From Lepeophtheirus salmonis (Eukaryota; Arthropoda; Copepoda; Siphonostomatoida; Caligidae), in assembly GCF_016086655.4 (NCBI RefSeq), contig NC_052135.2:54733671-54797670 (forward strand): a stretch of DNA of 64,000 bases, read 5' to 3'. The notes under the pieces are model-generated. The model worked only from the letters and a program-made list of their open reading frames with translations. It was not told where the DNA came from and searched no databases. The stretch's first letter is position 1. Each line of letters starts with the position of its first letter. A program made the translations under genes and the position numbers. Below, one piece after another: positions 12,661 through 24,270 of the stretch.

Positions 12661-12860
12661 TTGAGACTCGGTTCGGAACATTTTTTTTTTTTTTTTTTTT
12701 GGGTTGGTCTTAAATGACGTTTTCTAAAGAGATTTGGACCTTTATTTCGGACAAGACTCTGGTTTCAGACCGTAATGTAATCATTTTCAAATCAAAGAAC
12801 AATTTTTTCGATCTCAATTGATGGACCGATTTTTCTCTCATCCCAGTTATTCACAGGGCC
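12661..12860 (+). repeat. dispersed repeat family K, copy
   Basis: TTGAGACTCGGTTCGGAACA, GGTTGGTCTTAAATGACG, TTTCGGACAAGACTCTGGTT, TCTCAATTGATGGACCGATT. The inverted counterpart is at 27430-27580 and a related piece at 17470-17560. Contains a poly-T run. Confidence 0.45.
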
Positions 12861-13108
12861 GTGAATGTGAGAATATAGGATAGGGGGTTGGAGGTGCTAT
12901 ACACACCCTGACTAATAGAGCACCTGGTACTTTCTAATGAAAGCCATTTTGCCTCAAAGATATTTAACCTTAACTTAAAAATAAATGAAGTTTATACCCG
13001 GCCAACTGTTATTATTTACCCATTTTAATACACAAATTATTGAAGTCGATTCCAGGATCCATTGTGAATTAAGAAACAAGTTTATTAATTAAAACTCAAA
13101 GAACATTT

Positions 13109-13345
13109 TTAGTCAATGTATCCACCCTCAGAATTGATGGTGAGCTTCAGGCGGTAGTGGAAGCTACTGCAGATCCTCTGGATGTACTTGGCGCCCCTTG
13201 AAGCCCAGGACATGATTACAGAGGTCAACAGGGCGCAGTTGCTGTTGTGGCGTCTCCTGCAGGACTTGGACTCCAGGTGCACATAGATGGAATAGGGGGT
13301 TGAGGTCTGGGCTCTGCCGGGCCAGAACTACGTTTTTATTCTTTA
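13109..13345 (-). pseudogene. mariner transposase, C-terminal remnant with catalytic DLNP motif
   Basis: Minus strand reads ARQSPDLNPL, then after a frameshift YVHLESKSCRRRHNSNC ... FHYRLKLTINSEGGYID and stop. SPDLNP carries the third catalytic Asp region of mariner (D34D), and the ending in GGYID matches the family C-terminus. The fragment is visibly GC-richer than its surroundings, suggesting it arrived with a different composition. No N-terminal half is adjacent. Confidence 0.75.
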
Positions 13346-13904
13346 TTTTAACAGCCAAAGACCGATTAATTAATTAATAAGTAAGAAAAATGAGCTATGG
13401 AACAAGCTTTTTTCCTTTTCTAATTTAAAAAGCAGATTTTTTCATTATAAACATTAAACATGTCAACTTTAGATATTAGTTTGATTTAGCAACCGCTAAA
13501 TAATTAATTAGAAAAAACACCTTTTTTCAAAAATCATATTTTTTATGATTTATTCTAACGTATGAAACGTTTTCCACTTGACATTACTTTTCAAGTCAAA
13601 AATAAATAATAATAAATCATTTAAGTGTTAACCCAACACTAATATTTATATATAAAGATACAAAAATACATTTACTTTTTAGGGATAATATATTTTCCAA
13701 GTTTGTGGTATCTGAAATTCTAATTTTGTTCCCTTCCTTAAAAAAGATTTTAAAATATATTTTTTGTTAATACATATATGACTGTCGTTATTTTTTTAAT
13801 TAAGAAATGAGGAAATCAAAATAATGGTGTCTTGATTCAGAGGATTATTGACTAAAGTAAAATATTTTTTGCTATATTTATCCTTATTGTCCAACTACTA
13901 TCAA

Positions 13905-13937
13905 CTTTTTTTTTTTTTTTTTTTTTTTTTGGGGGAG
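13905..13937. repeat. poly-T homopolymer tract
   Basis: Roughly 26 consecutive T followed by GGGGGAGAGGG. Similar homopolymers are at 7493-7511 and 12680-12700, and a poly-A at 10679-10698. Confidence 0.7.
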
Positions 13938-16540
13938 AGGGACAATTTTAACAATTCAAGAGAAAGAGATAACTTTTTTAATCATTTTGACATTTTTTTT
14001 TAAAGAAAGACATAATTCTGCATACAGAATATTGTTCATTTCAAATTATGACTACAACAAAAAATAATTACCAAATTTTATTTCTTTGCATATTTAACAA
14101 GAAAAATTTATTCAGGGTGTGTAGCTCCCAACCCTACCCCTGTAATGACGAGCCTGGGCAGTGGACATACGTAGCTACTTAATTGTTTCTTTTATTTTAA
14201 GAAAACAAGAAGGAGTAATCAATTGACTTTAAAAAAATTGTCAGCTATCGATGTTTCTGCTTATTTACCCTAATCAGGTTTCTGCCCGTTGATTGTTTGA
14301 ATTATAGGTAATTAGTTCCTTTTAAGCTGTAAACAATTCCCAATAATTATTTAATAATAATTTCATAGATTGGCTGATTTGGCTAACTACCAAATTAATT
14401 TAATGCCTTTTTTTCCTGTTTCTTTCAGCATGGAAGGTTTTATGTGAATAAAGGCTATGGTTGGACCTTTCAATGAATGAGTCATTGATTGTTTTCATTT
14501 TTTGGAAGGATCAGCTTTCGATGTGTCTGTTTCTTTTGGCCTAATCAGTGTTTGAACAGTGAATTAGAATTAGTTCCTTTAAGCTGTGAACAATTATTTA
14601 TTAATATTTCCATATTTCGGAAGATTTGACAAACTACTGAATGATTTAATGCCTTATTTTCAATAATTCTTGTGATAAAGGTTTCTTGAATTAATAAAGG
14701 TAAGGACGTACTATATCAAAATGGGTTGACAAGAAAGAAGATTCATCCTTTTTTCCTTTCCTTTATCCACATTATATTAATTGATGAAATTTCCTATGTC
14801 ATTCATTCCATTATAAACTTATTTATTATATCGGACAACGAGTTTTCAGTCGATTGACTTTGAATGTACAGAGCCAACATGTTGTATATTGCATGTTACA
14901 CGACTTCCACGCCCCAAACCTTTTTGATTTTCTTCTTCTTTTTCTCATCATCTACGAACCTTTCTTTCTTCGACATTTATTATTATTTTTATTACATTAT
15001 TTATGCTACAAGAAAATGAAAATAAAAATCTGGATTTAAATATGACAAAAGGTGATATATATTTTCTATTCCTTCTTTACTCTTATATATGTAGCTGGAT
15101 CAGCTTGGTGCTTCCAACAACACCACCACCACCTCCTCCTTCCTCTTCTTTCTTTGATAGAACATGAAAAGAACCACAAAAAGTTATCATGAATATAGCT
15201 TTTAAATAGGTGGGTAGTGGGGATGGATTTGATATTGATGAGATATTAAATTTATGGAGGTGTCAAGCCGGAACTATGGACATGGCAGGTGACAATCCCT
15301 CAAATTTTGATCTGATCCCCTCATGCATAAAATCGTCTTTGTTCATCCTCATGAAGATTTGGATGAATGATCCAGGGAATCTTATATAATAATACGTTTT
15401 ATTTCCTCTCTTCCAAGAGGAGACCTGAATCTCTACTAAAAATGAAACTAACTAAAAACAATCATTTATAGAATGTATTCCTATGCCATTCGAAATATCT
15501 AATGAAAACATAAATTTCATCTTTACAATTAAACATTACTTTCCATTAATTAAATAATAAGTACACTTACTAGTAATAAAATATATAATTATGTGAACAA
15601 AGCCTTCACATGGGCTCTCTTTTAACCAGAGCTCAACTCCCTTTAGGATTTATTATCAATCAAATAACCTGTCAGGTTCCCAGTTAAAGTTTTATAATTC
15701 TTCAATTATGAGGAAAGAAGAATGATTTGTACTTCGTTATGATTCAGAATGCGTCAGAAGAAGAAATTGTTATTGGTTGTAGTGAGGCAAACCCCAAAGA
15801 GGATTCGGGGAGGCATTCAAGCATATTTTATCTTATTATATAAATAAATGTGATTTATACGTTGATATTGTTTATTTATGTTTAAAATTGATGCTCTTTT
15901 TGAATTTAGAAATCAAAACATGTAATGCTTATTATTATAAATGGTTGTTATGAGGTAAGAACGGTGAGTTCCACTAAGTTATCATCCACAATGTTTCAGA
16001 AGAAGAGGCTGAAGTGAAGCAAACCCTTAAGAGGATTCGGAGAAAAACTAAAAGGTGGGTTATAATTAAAGGACAGCCTTTAATCTTCTTCTGTCACATA
16101 CTTGGTCAAAATGAAGCGTAAATCACTGCTCTTAAGACATATTATATTTGTTCGTAATAATAATCCATTATGTCGAATGATAATAATTGATATCAGAGTC
16201 TGTAGAAGTGATTAGGAATTCTTCCATTTGAATTGAAATTTCGGGGCATAATACCATCATTATTACAAAGGAAGAAAACCATTTACCATTTAGAAAATGC
16301 AAAAGGAACATCAATTTCAATCATAAGTAAGCTATAAATTTCATTAATTGTATATATGTATTAAGGCAGAATAGGCAAAAGTGCCGTACACCTGTACATA
16401 CAGCTTAATATACCATACGTATATTTGTGTCAATTAAGGGGTTTTATTTAAATTTGTTGGATGAGTTAAAATTCCCAAATATTTTAACTCATCTAAGGAA
16501 CTTATATTGGTCCTGATATTGTCCCTTTCAAATATAATCT
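13938..16540. other. intergenic, dispersed repeat debris and a CCA/TCC-rich patch
   Basis: Includes a GGGGCGTCYGCAGG-related scrap near 14115 (GGTGTGTAGCTCCCAACCC), two related blocks at 14280 and 14540, a CAACACCACCACCACCTCC microsatellite at 15118-15150, and paired related blocks at 15740-15800 and 15960-16040 (CAGAAGAAG...GTGAAGCAAACCC..AAGAGGATTCGG). No supported gene. Confidence 0.35.
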
Positions 16541-16730
16541 TTCACTTTAGTTACTACCAAAGTTACGGATCGATTTCAAACTTCGTTCCGAATATTATAT
16601 ATGGTCACAGTAAAATCCCATTAAATTTGAAGAGGTTAATGTCAAGGTATCACAATACGTAAAAAATGAATACTCGACCATTACTTTGGAACAAAATAAG
16701 ATATATAATTCGTACTTTATAATTACCACA

Positions 16731-17018
16731 TTATCTTGTCCCAGAAAGCAATGTAGTTAACTTTGAAGGTCTGAATAATTTTCGTAGTGTGAGGAGAGGT
16801 CCCATCTTGCTAAAGCATGACGTTGCCCACGGAGAAGTTTGCATTGACCTAGGGGAGCAGTTTAGCCTTAAAACGTCGAAGTACATAACTGTCGTGAACC
16901 TGTAACCCTTCAGGATCCAGATAAGGGGTGCTACAATGCTGTTGGAGGCTACAATGGCTAGAACCATGGTTGATGTTGAGTGTTTAGTGCTGTTCACATT
17001 TCGAAGATCCTTATACAT
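16731..17018 (-). pseudogene. mariner transposase, central catalytic-domain remnant
   Basis: Minus strand reads TKHSTSTMVLAIVASNSIVA and GYRFTTVMYFDVLRLNC. Then, in a second frame, NANFSVGNVMLQQDGTSPHT and NYIAFWD. The QQDG.SPHT segment is the second catalytic Asp motif (QDGAPxHT in the family). A frameshift between the two parts and missing flanks mark it as dead. Confidence 0.75.
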
Positions 17019-17699
17019 TTCCCTGAAGCTGATATAACGGCCAATAGGGCAATTACAGACTTATGTTGGAGTGTGATCCGTACGAAGAAGAATTGATACC
17101 CTAAACCTTGAATCAACCTGTGGTTACATTTCTCGTCCAATTTAAAGAATTCAAAAAGCTTGAGATACATGGCTACCTATACAATTACAGAAAGTTCTAA
17201 TTTCCTCAGACAAAACCTCCCAAATCAATATAATACAAGTGTGTAAGTTTCAAGATTCCATCTGGTATATTAGACATAAACTCCCCTAAAATTAATACCA
17301 GTGATGGTATTTTGATCGGATTAAGACATTTTATTCATAATTAAGTAACGACAGATTCAATGTAGTAATACACGGTGAGGTAAAATTGCTTCTATTTTAA
17401 AGTTGTAGTTTTTGGGTGTTTTTTTTTTTTTTTTAAACATGTGTTTGCCGTCAAAAATAAATATACCGAATTTTTCCCATGACAACGGTTCAGACCATTA
17501 GAATTAGTTCTGTGAATAGAAATCATAACGGTCTCAGACCGGTCAAGGATTTTTGGACATTCCCAACCCTAATAATTACTTCATTTGTATTTTATGTTAT
17601 TTATATTTTTTGCATTTTTGGTTTTTTTGATTTAAAAAAAAAAAAAAATCAAGAAATGTTTTCTTTTTACTAGAATATTTAAAATTAAATATATAATTC

Positions 17700-17965
17700 G
17701 GTGTAATTTTCAGTGAATAACTATGTATTTTTGAAATTTTTCAACAAAAAAATTATTTTTTGGACTTCAACTGGAGATTATTGAAATTTTTCATACAAAA
17801 AAAGTAATTTTTTGTGAATAGCTTTGGATTTTTGAAATTTTTTGTGAATAGTTGTGGATTTTTAAAAAAAAATTATTTATCAAATTGTACATTTGAAAAA
17901 AAAAATTCAAAAAAATTATTTTTAGAATTTTGTATCATTATTATTATTTAGCCAAAAATTTAATT
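17700..17965. repeat. degenerate tandem array, same unit as 50.5 kb
   Basis: Four or five units with TGTGAATAGCTTTGGATTTT, TGTGAATAGTTGTGGATTTT and similar variants in an A/T background. The flanking GGCGTCYGCAGG end is not evident. Confidence 0.5.
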
Positions 17966-19790
17966 TTTCAAACTTTTTTTTTAATTTTCGTATTCGTAGC
18001 TCTAGAAGTAATTTTTTCTTCCCTTTAACATTTTTTGACGTGTGAAGGTCGTCAGATGCACGAAATCACCTTCAACTGTCAAGTGCATTTTAAAATGAGT
18101 TTTTTATGCCTTATGTTTATGGGTTCAATTCACTATAATATCATAACTTATACAATAAAATTATTTATTCATATTTATGATTGAATAAGTAAGGTTTATC
18201 TATTCAGATATCCCTTAATATCTGGAATTAACCATCGACAGATGTGAGTGGATTTATCGTGAATTAAGTTTAATCGTAGAGTTATAATAACGATGGTTAT
18301 ATCAGGATTATACTTCTTTTTTTTCTTTAAATAAGAAATAAAAAAATTGATATTAGCCGTATATCTAGAGTTGTAAATCCTAAGCCTTATGGGTTAATAG
18401 AGTTGCACTAATTAACTATAAGTAATTATTATAGCAGTTTTGTAAGCGTTCCACTTTTTTAGCGTTCAGCCGTTTTTAGCTTTCCGTTCAGCGTTCAATT
18501 CGTAAAGTAGAAAAAAAAAAATTAGGGTTACAATCTATAAGTAGGGCTGAATTGGTAGGTTTGGGCATACTCTCTTATTAAAGCTTAGTGAAATAAAATT
18601 GTACAGCTCACAATAAGTTTTTATTTTAGGTATATCCTAGTTTGAAACAAATTTGGAACCATACAAATAAATCCTATTTTCTATAATTTTATCAAGTGAA
18701 CTAATAAATTAGCTTTGATTCATTTAGTTCAAATAGAGTGCTAGGGATTAAGAATCATGCTTCTTGCTGTAACGTTGATTAATAATAAAGATTTTATCAT
18801 AATCTAATTTCCTATGTTACGATTTATACGCATTTGGTCCTATCCAAACTCCAGCAAATAAAATTTTTACCACTTCAATGCATTCGTTTTAGATTAGCGT
18901 TCAAATACTTTGCTAAAATAACAATAAATATCAATACAGCAGATATGACGTCCTGCCTTCAAAGACGTGAAGTCTGAGAATATTTTTAACGACTATAAGC
19001 CTGGAAGCCATCATTGTCACTAAAGGCGGCTATATTAATGATTAAGAGAGCTCAGACACACATCTATTAATAGTATTAATGTTGTTGAAATTTATTGTTA
19101 ATTAATAATTTTTTGTATTTTGTTGAAGTTTAAAATTCAAAGTGTTTAGATTTTAATGGACCACTCGGTATATTAATAAAAATTGTTTTAATTGAAATAA
19201 AATTGTTTTATCTAAGACATAAATAATTGATAGAATTATAAAGTAATTAAAATATATCCTATACTTTCTACAAATATGTTCCATCTACATTAGGGTGGAC
19301 CAAATTTTATAAATATTTGAAGCTTTGGTATTTAAGGTCTCAAAATGTTTCTTTTGATTGAAAGACAACATTTTAACTAAAAGTAGTGTAATTTTGAACA
19401 GATAATTACTCAATTCTCATAAAAATGTATTATATATATTTTATAACAATGTTAGGTTCCGATTATGTGTTTAAGCAACCCAGTATTCAAACTAGTTTAA
19501 GCATCAAATTTATCCGTGAATATTTTTATTTTTTAATATTTTTTTGCTGAAGAGTTTTTGATTGTGTGATCAAAGTGAATCGAAAGTATTCAAATAAGGA
19601 CACGAGTCCAAGTCACCACTTCGCTCATCTTCCAATGTTTAATAAACGAATATTTAATTATTATATTGAAGAAGTTGCTTTATTTGAGACATAAATGCAT
19701 TGAAGGGATAATACAGTATTTAAAATACAATAATTTGCAAAAGTGTATGACAACTTATGATATTTCCCCTAATTCAATAATAAATTAAAC
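17966..19790. other. intergenic, nothing recognised
   Basis: AT-rich, no frame above 60 codons. A scrap TTTAGCGTTCAGCCGTTTTTAG-like duplication near 18460-18500 is the only local structure. Block 19490 (AACCCAGTATTCAAACTAGT) recurs at 20880. Confidence 0.3.
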
Positions 19791-19791
19791 A

Positions 19792-20115
19792 TTCGTGTGT
19801 GCTCATAAAAGACGGAGCGTAACCCCGAGGATTTGTTGCGGAGTTATACTTTTAAGTCCTTTTTGGACTCAGAGTAGAATTGGGGATCGACATTTGAGTA
19901 ATTCTAGTAAATGTTGTTGTTTATATCCTTTTCTCCTTTCTTTCTTGTCACAACTAATTGCAACTGATCTAATGAAACGTCATGACCATTATTATTTCTC
20001 TCCTCCAAAACATTCTTCAACTTGTCAGGGTGATCATGTTGATTCTCATTTTTCTTTTTAGCATGCCCAATGCCCATTGAGCAAAGGATTTTCATCACTA
20101 CATATAGTACAAGTA
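19792..20115 (-). repeat. dispersed repeat family A, inverted copy
   Basis: Carries the reverse complement of family A blocks: TGTGCTCATAAAAGACGGAG, GTAACCCCGAGGATTTGTTG, GGACTCAGAGTAGAATTGGG, CTGATCTAATGAAACGTCAT. Extends into GAGCAAAGGATTTTCATCAC. Immediately upstream of the Tc1 remnant. Confidence 0.6.
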
Positions 20116-20243
20116 TGGTACGTATCATGTTCCACAGGGTCGAGGGAGTGTGTTTATCAACCTGTTGCCTAAAGAGAAAGAGAAGGTTGTGCTCACATAT
20201 TAACATATTTATCGATATTCTTGAAAAATGGGTGATTAATCTA

Positions 20244-20520
20244 GCATTTCTTTTGTTCAAAGGGTTAAAATCCTGACGTTGCACGAAGAAGGTTATTCTG
20301 AACACAAATTTGCTGTAACGATATGCTGTAGCAAGACAGCAATTCTCACTGCCATCAGTAATTTTGCAAAATTAGGGATTTATAAGGACAAAAAGAGAAC
20401 AGAGTGTCCAAGGAAAACGTCCATGAGAAAAATCTCCATATTGAAGTTGACTGTTTCACGATCTCCCGCTAGTTTATTCAAAAAAACAAAAAAAACAGTC
20501 TTATTTAAATTCGAAAACGG
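20244..20520 (+). pseudogene. Tc1-like transposase, N-terminal DNA-binding remnant
   Basis: In one frame: VQRVKILTLHEEGYSEHKFA, CCSKTAILTAISNFAKLGIY, KDKKRTECPRKTS and VSRSPASLFKKT. This is the paired HTH plus GRPRKT hook of Tc1 transposases. The DDE domain is absent. Downstream, GTGGTCTTAAACTTTTT (about 20622-20640) resembles a Tc1 terminal inverted repeat. A dispersed-repeat copy sits directly upstream. Confidence 0.75.
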
Positions 20521-20726
20521 TGCAAAGACCGCATTAATTCACGTTATTTGACTAAACCGATAATATTTGTTTTATTTCTGCAATACATTCCTCTTCTACT
20601 AAAAATAAGAAAATATCACAGGTGGTCTTAAACTTTTTCAAATGACTGTACGTACTTTAAACAAATTTGAGAAATATTTGAATTGTTGGGTCTTTAAGGA
20701 CTGAAATTGTTTCTTTTAGTCACAGG

Positions 20727-20960
20727 TGCGTCCACAGGGGAAGGGCTGGAGGGGTGGTACCCCCCAAAAAAAAAAAATATATATATATATATAATCCTAC
20801 AGATCCACCTTATTCAGTTCCAATAAAAATTTATAAAATATATTTATTAGCAATGTTATTTACAGATGATGTGTTTAAACGCCCTAGTATTCAAACTAGT
20901 TTATGCATTAAAATTCTCGATTTTTTGTTTTTTTTTGTTATTGATGATCCTCCTTAAGAT
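20727..20960. repeat. partial copy, GGCGTCYGCAGG family
   Basis: CAGGTGCGTCCACAGGGGAA opens a G-rich stretch, a GGTACCCCCC block, an A run and an (AT)9-like microsatellite. No clear right end, so it is probably truncated. Confidence 0.4.
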
Positions 20961-20984
20961 ATGAAATACTTTAAAAGTTCGTAT

Positions 20985-21250
20985 TTACCTCCACAACGAA
21001 GTTGAACGAAGGTAATGTTGTTGTCTCTATTTGTTTGTTTGTTTGTTACCAAGTTATAAATCGATTTTGATCAAACTTGGTACAAAGATTATATATAGTC
21101 ATAGTAAGAGATCAATAAATTTTGAGAGATCAAGGTACACAAAGGTATGCAAAAAATGCATTATCGATATAACTTTAGAAAAAATTGAGATACATAACTC
21201 AATTTGATTTGAGGTGGAGGTTATGCGTTGTACCGAGTGTCCATTCTAAT
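20985..21250 (+). repeat. dispersed repeat family L, copy with TTTG tetranucleotide run
   Basis: CTCCACAACGAAGTTGAACG, TTTGTTTGTTTGTTTGTTAC, AAATCGATTTTGATCAAACT, TGGTACAAAGATTATATATA. Related copies are at 16545-16710 (GATCGATTTCAAACTTCG) and, inverted, at 51020-51135 (ATTTTTGATCAAAATCGATC). Confidence 0.5.
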
Positions 21251-21596
21251 TGTAGCTTTATTCAGGGGTAGAGATAGGAATTTTGTATGAGCACAAGAAG
21301 AAGGGGGATATAAGGTATTACTGAATTAAGACCTTTGCTACCTGATAAATGATTTTGTGAGAAGAAAATGAATTACTGCTATAAAAGATAGAACCATCTA
21401 CATTTAAAAAAAGCATTAGTGCAAGCAAAGTAAATACGCAGGTCGTTTGAAAAGTCTGTGTAATGTTCGAGAAATGGAACTACTGCTGCGTATCTAGGTT
21501 ATGTTTTATTAGTTAGAGAGAATATTTTTTGTTCTGTAAACATTAAAAAAAAGTGAGCAAACTAAAAACATACATACCAACAGGCAGTGAGAATCA

Positions 21597-21990
21597 TTCT
21601 TAGAAATTTACGGTCTTTCCATTTTATATGAAGCAGACGAGTTGATAAATAATTTTTATTTCTTAATGTTCAGGGCAATGCAGGGCAAACCTACTCTATC
21701 TCCTCATAAAAAAAGGTGCAAAGATATATAACATCCCCAACAGGACGCGAAAATAAATCTTCAAATTTTAGGATACATATTTTTTTAATATTAAGCAGAA
21801 AAATTCTTAATGTCCCGAGAAACACGGGGCAACCCTATTCTTCTTCTTTAAAAAAAAAGTGTGCAAAGCTAGAATAATTCTTAAAATCAGACGGTCTCTA
21901 TTTTTGTTTTGTTTCATATGAAGCAGAATAGATCAAAATTAATTTTCTTTTCTTAATGTCCTGGGCCACTCCGGGCAAGCCTATTCTAGT
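21597..21990. repeat. three-unit diverged tandem repeat (125-148 nt units)
   Basis: Units at about 21597-21722, 21723-21870 and 21871-21990. Each has a TTCTTAATGTYCNGGG-type block, then a GGGCAANCC core, then CTATTCTAGT- or CTACTCTATCTCCT-like sequence; the first two also end in an A run and GTGCAAAG. A solitary unit is at 10800-10960, and an inverted one (TAGTACCCGGCATTGCCCAG) at about 51489. Confidence 0.65.
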
Positions 21991-22743
21991 TATAATTATA
22001 TTTTAATTAATATATATTTATTTTATTACGCACTTTATAATTAATTTACACCAAAGATAGGCGAGAATTTTCTTTTAGTGGAAGATGTTTACGCGCCCAC
22101 GGACTGTGATGAAAAAAAAAGAAAAAAAGCACACCGTTTCTCCTTTTTTATTCGCCATAGTTATTTTTTTTCTTCACACACATCCCATCTTTATTTGTTG
22201 GATTCAATTAATCTTCAACGCGTGAGGATTTTCATTTTATTACATTTTATATTAGAGTAGTCACGGAATGAATATACAAAATTCGAGAGATAAATTATTA
22301 TTATTATTTCATTTCAATCGAAAGAGTTGTATTCGAAAAGTCATCTAACTTGGACTGTAATTATTTTAGGAATATAATATTTATATGATACCTACTAATG
22401 TAAGAATAGTCAAATAGTTTTTGTACATGTTTTAAAACATACATATATATCAATTTTGTATTTAAAAAAATACCATTTCAATAGAAGGAGTTGTTGAAAT
22501 GAATAAATAATTTTTGAATCTTGGCTTAATAGGTTAAATGAATTTGTTATTTTAATCACAAGGCATGAAATTTAAAAAACAGTACAATATTTTTTGCTAA
22601 AACGTTGAGCTACCTCAAAATATCTTTCAAAACGGCTCAAAATTTGGAAATCTTATCTTTATATCAAAAGGATCATTTCCAGACCTTAAAATCCCCACAT
22701 TTTTTTCTTTTTTAAATAAGCGCCACCCTAATCCACATGTAGG

Positions 22744-22763
22744 TATATTATATATTTAATAAG
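22744..22763 (+). promoter_or_regulatory. TATA-like element upstream of the 22861 gene
   Basis: TATATTATATATTTAATA lies about 100 nt before the ATG, followed by a less AT-rich, CACA-containing stretch typical of a 5' UTR. AT-rich DNA makes chance matches common. Confidence 0.3.
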
Positions 22764-22860
22764 AAAACACTTGTCCTGAATATCCAGTTACACACACCGT
22801 TCCTTGAGCCTCTATACCCACTCCAGTCACATCTAAAAATACATCCGAACACAAACAGAC

Positions 22861-23298
22861 ATGACAAAGTTTTTTCGATGTTGTTTTCGTTCAAAAAATG
22901 AGGAAGAGCTCGAACTCATTTCTTCTTCATCCTCTACATCCGTCTCAAACAGCTCTCAAAATTCTACAAATAAAAGTGTCAAATGGAATTTTATAAACTT
23001 CGAGTTCCCCATATTTGTTCTCTGTTCATCCCTTGGACTCTTTGCTTTTGGTGTACTCTGGATGTTTCTATCCAAGAACATATTTCTACCCATTTTCCTT
23101 TGGATATGTAGCTCTGTCCTTTTGTTCATTTCTGCTTGGGAGATATTCATCATTTACTATCAGAAACAGAGGAAAAGAGACATCCTCACATTCTTCGAAA
23201 AAACGTCTACCATCATATGTGAAAGTGCGCAGAGTCTGGATACGACCTATAAGACTATAAAATTAAATTTGAATAATAATCGAAGAAAATCTATATGA
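22861..23298 (+). CDS. uncharacterised two-helix membrane protein, single exon
   Basis: 145 residues from ATG to TGA. An N-terminal cysteine pair (FRCCFR) could be lipidated. It is followed by a Ser/Asn-rich stretch and two hydrophobic helices, about 49-70 (FPIFVLCSSLGLFAFGVLWM) and 74-101 (IFLPIFLWICSSVLLFISAW). A basic segment YYQKQRKRD and a polar C-terminus ending RRKSI come last. Supporting a real gene: a TATA-like stretch at 22744-22760, a CACA/CAGT-rich candidate start region about 50-100 nt before the ATG, and AATAAA at 23389-23394. Helix-loop-helix with both ends probably cytosolic is inference. I do not recognise the family. Codon composition is less AT-extreme than the flanks. Confidence 0.65.
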   Translation: MTKFFRCCFRSKNEEELELISSSSSTSVSNSSQNSTNKSVKWNFINFEFPIFVLCSSLGLFAFGVLWMFLSKNIFLPIFLWICSSVLLFISAWEIFIIYYQKQRKRDILTFFEKTSTIICESAQSLDTTYKTIKLNLNNNRRKSI

Positions 23299-23388
23299 GG
23301 ATTCAAGGAAGGATGATTTAGTTTTAGGAAATCAAAGGTTGCGTGACTTCATTATGACTCTTGAACTGTTAATATTTGTTTCTAATTT

Positions 23389-23398
23389 AATAAATAAA
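23389..23398 (+). terminator. overlapping AATAAA polyadenylation signals
   Basis: Two overlapping AATAAA hexamers about 90 nt after the stop of the 22861-23298 membrane-protein gene. Confidence 0.4.
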
Positions 23399-23484
23399 AA
23401 TGATGATTTAGAACAGACGTCAGGTAATTTTTGTAGTGTTACCCGAAAAAAACTTGTAGTAAAATTAATTTACCCCAAACTAGA

Positions 23485-23822
23485 GCAGGGGCGTCCGCAG
23501 GATTATATATATATATATATTTTTTTTTTGAGGGGGGCTTGGTTTTTGGAATTTTTTTGGAAAAAAATCCAAAAATATGTTTTTTCCAAAAAAACATAGT
23601 TATTCTTAAAAAACATTAAGTTTTTTGGGAAAAAAAAATTTCAAAAATTAAATCTTATTCACTCATTTTTTTTTAAACTTCGATTGTTAAATTATTTTAA
23701 TAATTAAATTTCAAATATTAGATTTTTTGAAAAAAAAAAGTTGAAAAATTAAATTTTTTGGAAAAAAAATTAAAATATTAAATTTTTTGTTAATTTTAAT
23801 CTTTTTGGGGGGGCCCCTGTAG
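23485..23822. mobile_element. AT-rich inverted-repeat element, GGCGTCYGCAGG family
   Basis: Left end CAGGGGCGTCCGCAGG followed by an (AT)n run; right end GGGGGGGCCCCTGTAGTTG. Interior phrases such as AAATTTTTTGGAAAAAAA match the 2.2-3.4 kb copy. It lies 90 nt after the polyadenylation signals of the membrane-protein gene. Confidence 0.55.
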
Positions 23823-24270
23823 TTGAATGTTGTTTATTTTATTTAACACTAGGAAGTAGTACTCCCACTACCCCAAAAAAATTCGAAATTATTTCATTTA
23901 GGGGAATTTACCTCTGTTCCCCGACCACTGATTTAGAATAATATATATGTATGTGCTTGTAGTGAATCTGAATTCCCTATATACGTATTTTTTAACTTAT
24001 TATCTTAAATTTATGTTAATAAAATATTCTTATTAATCCTTTGGAGGCAATGCAAATTAAACTTAAAGGTTGTAAAAATTCCCAGTCAAAATTAAAGAAA
24101 ATTACAAAAAAGATTATATTTGAAAGGCAATACCAAATCCAAATAAAGACTGATCAATATTTTATACTATAGCATTATACATTATCGTATATTTTAACTA
24201 ATATTATATATACGCAGGCTTGCAAATTGTAAGTATTTTTGCTTTATTAAAATAGTAACCTTAGAATTTG

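Noticed and set aside
18110..18140. GGTTCAATTC resembling a tRNA B box
   Set aside because: No A box at the right distance and no cloverleaf could be drawn.
19904..20305. 133-codon minus-strand frame
   Set aside because: Runs across a dispersed family A copy and the antisense of the Tc1 remnant.
21020..21070. Regularly spaced TTTG units considered as a CRISPR-like array
   Set aside because: Simple tetranucleotide run within a dispersed repeat; no spacers, and the DNA is eukaryotic.
23508..23530. (AT)n run considered as a promoter TATA region
   Set aside because: Microsatellite inside an inverted-repeat element downstream of a gene.
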